DNA from: Gammaproteobacteria bacterium
Lineage (GTDB): Bacteria > Pseudomonadota > Gammaproteobacteria > Chromatiales > Chromatiaceae
Length of the DNA stretch: 64,000 nucleotides
Assembly (NCBI GenBank): GCA_024275295.1
Contig: JAJRZI010000009.1
Location: forward strand, 1 to 64,000
Direction: 5' to 3'
The position numbers were made by a program, and so were the translations under genes. The notes beneath the pieces were generated by a model. It had not been told where the DNA came from and searched no databases. It saw only the letters and a list, made by a program, of their open reading frames with translations. This document shows positions 58,348 through 64,000 of this stretch, piece by piece (the first letter of the stretch is position 1; each line of letters begins with the position of its first letter).

Positions 58348-59755
58348 AGCCACTACCATAACGCTCACCAATCGCCACAAACCCATCCAGATGCGCCAGC
58401 AGTGTCTGCACCAGGAAGGGGTCAAAATGGCTGCCCTGTTCCTGCTCGATCCATGCCACAACCCTGTTCAGTGGCCAGGCCTCCTTATAGGGCCGTATTG
58501 AGAGCAGTGCATCATAGACATCCACCAAACCGACTATCCTGCCGTAGATATGAATATCCTCACCTTTCAGCCCCCATGGGTAGCCTGCCCCATCCCATCG
58601 CTCATGATGTTGATGCGCAATCACTGCCGCTGCCTTCAACAGACTGCGATCAGAGTGCACCAGCATGGAATAACCAATCGTGGTGTGATTTTTCATCACC
58701 TCAAACTCTTCATCCGTTAGCTTCCCGGGCTTCAGCAGAACCTCATCCGGTATGCCCAGCTTGCCAATATCATGCAGCGGGGCCGCTGAGGCCAATAGCT
58801 CAATATCTTTAGCCGCCATCCCGATTTTTGATGCCAGCAGCCGGCTATATTCAGTCACCCGCTTGGTATGATTTTTTGTCTCTTTTGAACGCCGTTCCTC
58901 AATCACCCCCATGGTGAAAACGGTCTCTCTCAATGTATTTTCAATCTCTTTATTCAGATCAACCAGGCTGTGGTTCATCTTTTTAAGCAGATCCTGATTG
59001 GCAATGATATCGCTGTTAAAATGGTTGATCTCTTCTGCAACATTGACAAATTCAAGCGAATCAAACTTCTCTGTACTTACCGGCTTATGCTCCTGATAGG
59101 CACGCCTGGCTCTTTCAATGAGACTCTCCAATGGCTCCTGCACATAGACCTGAACCGTACGAAAGGTATTGGCAATGACCAATAGAATAAAAAACAGCGC
59201 AACCAGAAGAATCAACATCAGTATCCATGACGCCATGGTGCGGTATTTCAATATATCCAACTCAATATCCACCGCCCCCAATACTGTACCTTCATCCACC
59301 TGATGACACTCAAGGCAGTTAAGCGCGCCCCGGTTTGTTGCAATATAGGGCACAATGGCTCTAATGACAGGAGATGCCCCAAAATCATCGATTTGAAAAA
59401 AGGGGGTTTTTGATTCAAATGCCTTCTGTACCAGAGGTGTCACAGCAGCTTCCATACGACCTGGCCCAAACTGCTTATTGACTGCGGGGGCACGTATGAT
59501 GACTATCTGATTTATATCATGCAGCGTTCTTATCTCATTTAAGAAATAGTCACGCTTATCCATAATCCCTGCTTTCATGTGTGCCGTCAGTCCAGCCTTG
59601 ACCATATCGGCAACGGCCAGCGCCTCGTTCTTTATAATATTATGAGAGAGTGATCTAAAGTTGAATCCGGTGACAGCCGCCATCACCAGCGCAGCGACAA
59701 GCAGGAATGCAAGGAGATTTCTTACCGTAATGGTTTTGATACTGGGCTTCAGCAT
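58316..59755 (-). CDS. HD-GYP phosphodiesterase with a periplasmic c-type haem sensor domain
   Basis: One transmembrane segment near residues 13-35; a periplasmic domain (about 36-175) with CLECH, a c-type haem-binding motif (about residue 146); a second transmembrane segment (about 178-200); a HAMP-like linker; then a full HD-GYP domain. The active site is canonical: LHDIGKLGIPD, HTTIG, HQHHERWDGAGYP and VDVYDAL, so it should hydrolyse cyclic di-GMP. A haem in the sensor suggests control by redox state or a gas ligand. The gene is convergent with gspF, overlapping its last 32 bp. Confidence 0.93.
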   Translation of the reverse strand: MLKPSIKTITVRNLLAFLLVAALVMAAVTGFNFRSLSHNIIKNEALAVADMVKAGLTAHMKAGIMDKRDYFLNEIRTLHDINQIVIIRAPAVNKQFGPGRMEAAVTPLVQKAFESKTPFFQIDDFGASPVIRAIVPYIATNRGALNCLECHQVDEGTVLGAVDIELDILKYRTMASWILMLILLVALFFILLVIANTFRTVQVYVQEPLESLIERARRAYQEHKPVSTEKFDSLEFVNVAEEINHFNSDIIANQDLLKKMNHSLVDLNKEIENTLRETVFTMGVIEERRSKETKNHTKRVTEYSRLLASKIGMAAKDIELLASAAPLHDIGKLGIPDEVLLKPGKLTDEEFEVMKNHTTIGYSMLVHSDRSLLKAAAVIAHQHHERWDGAGYPWGLKGEDIHIYGRIVGLVDVYDALLSIRPYKEAWPLNRVVAWIEQEQGSHFDPFLVQTLLAHLDGFVAIGERYGSGSTEPAGSSQR

Positions 59756-59900
59756 TTATTGTCCAATAACCAGCTGCATATCCACTGGTAAAATTCGGGA
59801 TTGTTGTTATCACGCTGCACAACGAAACCCGGCCACAAGAGCGTGGCAGCATTTCAAATCAAGTATAGGACAAACTAACACTGCAGTGAGGGAGGGTTAC

Positions 59901-60449
59901 TCAGATTGAGTTTTTATCACCCCGTACAAACGCATCAAACAACATCAATACCACACCGATTGATATTGCGCTGTCAGCAATATTAAAGGCCGGCCAGTGG
60001 CATTGGTTTACAGCCTCTTTTACCCGGCTGCCAAAAAATGGCAGGCAACCATCGGCAACATAGTAGAGATCAATAAAATCTATAACGTAACCATAATAGA
60101 CACGGTCAATCAGATTGCCAACCGCACCACCAATGATCAGACTCAATGCAGTGGCTGTCAGCCGCTCATCTGTATCCAGTTTTAACAGCCATACCACAAG
60201 ACCCGTGGTGACCAGGGAGGAGACCACAATAAAGAACCAGCGCTGCCACCCCCCCTGGTCACTCAGAAAGCTGAAGGCAGCACCTGGATTAAACATCAGG
60301 GTAAGATCAAAGTATGGAAACAGTGGCAGCGACTGATAGACGGCCAGGTTGCTGGCCGCCCACTGTTTGGTGAGCAGATCCAGACCGATGATGGCAAAGG
60401 AAACCCACAGCCAACGCAGCATAAGTTTAGGCGAATCGACGAAGCTCAC
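59901..60449 (-). CDS. lspA: Lipoprotein signal peptidase (signal peptidase II)
   Basis: An inner-membrane aspartyl protease that removes lipoprotein signal peptides. Four transmembrane segments, with [19 protein letters not shown], the motifs NPGAAFSFL and [18 protein letters not shown], and the catalytic Asp in [12 protein letters not shown]. The 60449 GTG start overlaps ileS by 23 bp and aligns with the E. coli N-terminus (LRWLW at the same distance). ATG 60422, 4 bp after the ileS stop, is the alternative. Adjacent to ileS and ribF, the conserved order in gammaproteobacteria. Confidence 0.94.
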   Translation of the reverse strand: MSFVDSPKLMLRWLWVSFAIIGLDLLTKQWAASNLAVYQSLPLFPYFDLTLMFNPGAAFSFLSDQGGWQRWFFIVVSSLVTTGLVVWLLKLDTDERLTATALSLIIGGAVGNLIDRVYYGYVIDFIDLYYVADGCLPFFGSRVKEAVNQCHWPAFNIADSAISIGVVLMLFDAFVRGDKNSI

Positions 60450-63255
60450 CTGAACCCGCTACATTTTCCACACAGCGGCCACAGAGTTCCGGGTGATCGG
60501 CATGACGCCCTACATCGGCCTGATGATGCCAGCAGCGGCTGCACTTTGCATGATCCGATGGCGAGATGATGACGGAGAGACTCGGCACCTCTGTAGCCAC
60601 CGCACGCTCCGGCCGCTCATCTACCGAGTGCAGCCGCGCATAGGAGGTGATGAAGATAAAATGCAGCTCATCCTCCAGTTTGGCCAGCTGCCGGTAGAGT
60701 TTCTCACCACAATAGAGATCCACCTCGGCATTCAGCGCAGAGCCAATGGCCCCGGCCTTGCGCGCATCTTCCAGGTGTTTGCTCACCGCCGAACGAACGG
60801 ATGACAGCTGCTCCCAAAAGGTGCGGTCAAAATCCCCAGCCTCATCCAGTGCAAACAGGCCGTCATACCAGGTCTCCAGAAAGACAGCCTCGCTGCGCTC
60901 GCCGGGGATATGCTCCCAAATCTCATCTGCGGTAAAACTAAGGATTGGCGCCAGCCAGCGCACCAACGCCTCAATAATGTGATACATGGCCGTCTGCGCA
61001 GAGCGCCGGGCCAGACTATTAGCCTGGGTGGTGTATTGACGATCTTTGATGATATCAAGATAGAAACCGCCCATCTCTGTCACACAGAATTTCTGCACCT
61101 TTTGATAGATGATATGGAACTGGTAGTCGCGGTAGGCTGTGACGACCTCCTCCTGCAGCTGTAGTGCACGATCCACCGCCCAACGATCCAGCGCCAGCAT
61201 GGATTCAGATTCAACCATGTGTTGCACCGGATCAAAACCATCCAGATTGGCCAGCAGAAAGCGAGAGGTATTACGAATGCGCCGATAGGCATCCGAGGTG
61301 CGTTTGAGTATCTCATCCGAGACATTCATCTCATAGCGGTAGTCGGTGGCGGCCACCCACAGGCGGATGATGTCCGCCCCCAGATTGTTGATCACCTTCT
61401 GCGGCGCCACCACATTACCAACTGATTTGGACATCTTGCGCCCATTGGCATCGACGGTAAAGCCGTGGGTCAGCACCTGTTTATAGGGTGCCTGACCCGA
61501 TACGCCAATCGAGGTGAGCAGGGAGGATTGAAACCAGCCGCGATGCTGATCAGAGCCCTCAAGGTAGAGATCCGCCGGAAAGGCCAGCTCCTTGCGCCGG
61601 TTCAATACACAGGCATGGGTGACGCCCGAGTCAAACCAGACATCCAGGGTATCGCTCACCTTGTCATAATCGACCGCCTCATCACCCAGCAACTCCTCCT
61701 GCTGTAGCTGGAACCAGGCCTCGATACCTTCCGCCTCCACCAATTTGGCAACCTCTTCGATCAGGCGCGGCGTCTCAGGGTGCAGCTCACTGGTCACCTT
61801 ATGCGCAAACAGGGCAATCGGCACACCCCAGGTGCGCTGGCGCGAGATACACCAGTCAGGGCGGCCTTCTACCATCCCCTCAATACGCGCTTTACCCCAG
61901 TCGGGAATCCACTCAACCTGATCAATATCCCGTTTGGCCGCATCACGCAGACCCTGTTGATCCATGCTGATAAACCACTGCGGTGTCGCCCGGAAGATAA
62001 TCGGTGTCTTGTGCCGCCAGCAGTGTGGGTAGCTGTGGGTCAGACGCTCTTCATGCAGCAAGGCACCCTTGGCTTTGAGCACCTCGATCACATGCTCATT
62101 GGCTTGAAAAACATGCTCACCCGCAAACAGCTCTGTACCTTCAAGAAAGCAGCCGTTGCTACCCACCGGGTTATCCACTGGCAGGTTGTAGCGCGCACCG
62201 ACCACATAATCATCCAGACCATGGCCCGGGGCTGTGTGTACCGCACCCGTACCGGCCTCCAGCGTGACATGCTCACCCAGAATGACCGGCACCTCCCGTT
62301 GGTAGAAAGGGTGCTGCAGTTTCAGACCTTCAAACACCTCACCGTTGGCATAACCGACAACGTGGTACTGCGCTATGCCGTAGCGATCCATCACATCCTT
62401 GAGCAGCGCATCCGCAACCACCAGACGTTCAACCCCCTGCGACCCTTCACATTCAACAACCGCATACTCCAGCTCCGGGTTGAGCGCCACGGCCTGGTTG
62501 GCCGGCAGGGTCCAGGGGGTTGTTGTCCAGATTACAAACGAGAGCGGGCCACCCTCATGACCACTGCGTACATGCTGGCAGCGCGAAAGCAGCACCTCTT
62601 CATTCAGCACCGCAAAGCGGACATCGATGGCGAAGGAGCTTTTGTCCTTGTACTCCACCTCGGCCTCGGCCAGCGCAGAGCCGCAATCGGTACACCAGTG
62701 CACCGGCTTGAAACCCTTCTGCACATGTCCGTTCTCAACGATGCGACCCAGCGCACGAATAATGTCGGCCTCGAAATGGTAATCCATGGTTAGGTAAGGG
62801 TTGTCCCAATCACCCATTACCCCCAGCCGTTTGAAATCGGTACGCTGCTTATCCACCTGCTTCCCGGCATAGATGCGGCAGGCCTTGCGGAATTCAGCCG
62901 CAGTGATCTTGACACCCGGCTTACCTGCCTTCTTCTCTACCTGCAGCTCAATCGGCAGACCGTGACAATCCCACCCTGGCACATAGGGTGCATCGAAGCC
63001 GTCCAGTCCACGGCTTTTGACAATAATATCCTTGAGCACCTTGTTCACCGCATGACCGATATGTATCTCGCCATTGGCGTAGGGAGGGCCATCATGCAGG
63101 ATGAACTTGGGTCGCCCACTGGCCACCTCCCGCTGCTTTGCATAAAGATCCATCTCCGTCCAACGCTTGAGCCGCTGCGGTTCCCGCTGCGACAGATTAC
63201 CCTTCATAGGGAAAGCCGTTTTGGGGAGATTGAGGGTGCTCTTGTAGTCTGTCAC
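60427..63255 (-). CDS. ileS: Isoleucyl-tRNA synthetase
   Basis: Charges tRNA-Ile. Class I signatures: [13 protein letters not shown] (HIGH), [10 protein letters not shown] (KMSKS), the editing domain (around [15 protein letters not shown]), and the C-terminal zinc site (CSRCWHH and CGRCVENV). 942 aa is the usual length of the bacterial IleRS with the zinc tail. It precedes lspA. Confidence 0.98.
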   Translation of the reverse strand: MTDYKSTLNLPKTAFPMKGNLSQREPQRLKRWTEMDLYAKQREVASGRPKFILHDGPPYANGEIHIGHAVNKVLKDIIVKSRGLDGFDAPYVPGWDCHGLPIELQVEKKAGKPGVKITAAEFRKACRIYAGKQVDKQRTDFKRLGVMGDWDNPYLTMDYHFEADIIRALGRIVENGHVQKGFKPVHWCTDCGSALAEAEVEYKDKSSFAIDVRFAVLNEEVLLSRCQHVRSGHEGGPLSFVIWTTTPWTLPANQAVALNPELEYAVVECEGSQGVERLVVADALLKDVMDRYGIAQYHVVGYANGEVFEGLKLQHPFYQREVPVILGEHVTLEAGTGAVHTAPGHGLDDYVVGARYNLPVDNPVGSNGCFLEGTELFAGEHVFQANEHVIEVLKAKGALLHEERLTHSYPHCWRHKTPIIFRATPQWFISMDQQGLRDAAKRDIDQVEWIPDWGKARIEGMVEGRPDWCISRQRTWGVPIALFAHKVTSELHPETPRLIEEVAKLVEAEGIEAWFQLQQEELLGDEAVDYDKVSDTLDVWFDSGVTHACVLNRRKELAFPADLYLEGSDQHRGWFQSSLLTSIGVSGQAPYKQVLTHGFTVDANGRKMSKSVGNVVAPQKVINNLGADIIRLWVAATDYRYEMNVSDEILKRTSDAYRRIRNTSRFLLANLDGFDPVQHMVESESMLALDRWAVDRALQLQEEVVTAYRDYQFHIIYQKVQKFCVTEMGGFYLDIIKDRQYTTQANSLARRSAQTAMYHIIEALVRWLAPILSFTADEIWEHIPGERSEAVFLETWYDGLFALDEAGDFDRTFWEQLSSVRSAVSKHLEDARKAGAIGSALNAEVDLYCGEKLYRQLAKLEDELHFIFITSYARLHSVDERPERAVATEVPSLSVIISPSDHAKCSRCWHHQADVGRHADHPELCGRCVENVAGSGELRRFA

Positions 63256-63290
63256 TGTGTCTGCCTATCGCTCTGAATTAGTATCTAATG

Positions 63291-64000
63291 TTATATCGCT
63301 GCTGGACGCACACCGAGGATCTTCCTCGCCGCACGCGCATCGCGTTCAATCTGTCTGCGCAGCTGCTCGAATGAGTCGAAGCGTTTCTCATCCCGCAGTC
63401 GCTTGCAAAACTCCACTTCCAGATGCCTGCCGTAGATCTCCTGGCAAAAATCAAACAGATGCACCTCAAGCAGGTAACGCCGATCGCCATCCACCGTTGG
63501 CTGATTGCCAATATTGGCAACCCCAGGCACCGGCTGCTTGCCCAGGCCATGCACCTGCACCGCAAACACGCCATGCAGCGGACTGGCCTTTCGATGCAGG
63601 CCAATATTGGCCGTGGGGAAGCCGATGCTGCGCCCCCGCTGGTCGCCATAGACGACGCGCCCACAGATACGATAGGGCCGCCCCAAGCAACGCCGGGCCA
63701 GCTCCAGATCGCCACAAGCCAATGCCTTGCGCACCCGGGTGCTGCTGATGCGTTCGCTCTCGACCACAACCGTATCCATGCTGTCAACACCAAACCCGTG
63801 CCGCGCTCCAGCCTCATGTAACAGCTTTATATCACCTGCACGGCCCTGGCCAAAACGGAAATCATCGCCCACCAGCAGATAGCGTATCCCAAGGCCACTG
63901 ATCAGCACTCGTTGAATGAACTCATCCGCACTCATTGCCGCCAGCCGGGCACTGAACTCCAGCAGCATGACCCGCTGGATACCGGCCTCATCCAATACCC
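63291..64000 (-). CDS. ribF: Bifunctional riboflavin kinase / FAD synthetase RibF (partial, 5' end outside window)
   Basis: The C-terminal part of the FAD synthetase module (LLVGDDFRFGQGRAGD, and SSTRVRKAL, the ISSTRxR motif) and the complete riboflavin kinase domain (GRSIGFPTANI, YGVFAV-like HGVFAVQVHG, GVANIGNQPTVDG, EVHLFDF). The gene enters from beyond base 64000, so the N-terminal nucleotidyltransferase is only partly seen. 35 bp separate it from ileS. Confidence 0.95.
   Translation of the reverse strand, partial: VLDEAGIQRVMLLEFSARLAAMSADEFIQRVLISGLGIRYLLVGDDFRFGQGRAGDIKLLHEAGARHGFGVDSMDTVVVESERISSTRVRKALACGDLELARRCLGRPYRICGRVVYGDQRGRSIGFPTANIGLHRKASPLHGVFAVQVHGLGKQPVPGVANIGNQPTVDGDRRYLLEVHLFDFCQEIYGRHLEVEFCKRLRDEKRFDSFEQLRRQIERDARAARKILGVRPAAI

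Noticed and set aside
61780-62793. 337-aa open frame on the plus strand across ileS
   Set aside because: It is antisense to the fully conserved ileS, has no ribosome-binding site and no family resemblance; it is a shadow of ileS codon use.

Overview
The window is about 64 kb of a gammaproteobacterial chromosome. RapA, TrhP (YegQ), Nei, RimI, the IleS-LspA-RibF cluster and a complete set of Gsp pseudopilins all resemble gammaproteobacterial versions. The split B12-dependent ribonucleotide reductase (NrdJa/NrdJb), several periplasmic c-type cytochromes, an ArsM/ArsC pair and a dense set of two-component genes would suit a free-living or symbiotic, possibly sulfur-oxidising, aquatic lineage. That placement is inferred from gene content; no taxonomic marker in the window settles it. 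I see no prophage, transposase, CRISPR array or rRNA.

Layout. 0-16.5 kb: two hypotheticals, rapA, tRNA-Asn, nrdJa-nrdJb with NrdR boxes, cysK, trhP, nei, then a response regulator with a large hybrid histidine kinase, and a frameshifted DUF4124 gene. 16.5-24.2 kb: branched-chain amino-acid block, with a 186-bp imperfect palindrome before ilvI-ilvH-ilvC, then pssA, a leucine-rich leader peptide, leuA, a family-4 uracil-DNA glycosylase and rimI. 24.2-30.4 kb (mostly minus strand): small membrane proteins, two glycosyltransferases, then a redox island (thioredoxin-like protein, five-haem cytochrome, cytochrome with NPC repeats) divergent from an ECF sigma/anti-sigma pair.

30.4-42.0 kb is the most unusual region. 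It is a run of minus-strand genes with overlapping or nearly touching ends: REC-PAS regulator, 49-aa protein, HDOD protein, three HEINNP-type histidine kinases, a REC/HD-GYP protein with a degenerate active site, a response regulator, an MglA-like GTPase and a REC-GspE/PilB ATPase fusion. It looks like one signalling system controlling a secretion or type IV pilus-like machine. 42-48 kb: a cytochrome c, an orphan regulator, arsM-arsC, a formate/nitrite-type channel and a spore-photoproduct-lyase-like radical SAM protein. 47.9-58.3 kb: a type II secretion system as divergent operons gspGHIJKLM and gspCDEF, followed by an HD-GYP sensor with a CxxCH haem motif. 58.3-64 kb: lspA, ileS and a partial ribF.

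The most striking pattern runs across genes. Three adjacent histidine kinase frames, arsM and gspM each contain a single in-frame UAA or UAG, after or before which the protein continues in the same frame with family-like sequence. A sixth gene (DUF4124) has a one-base frameshift. Possible explanations are recent gene decay, sequencing error or recoding.
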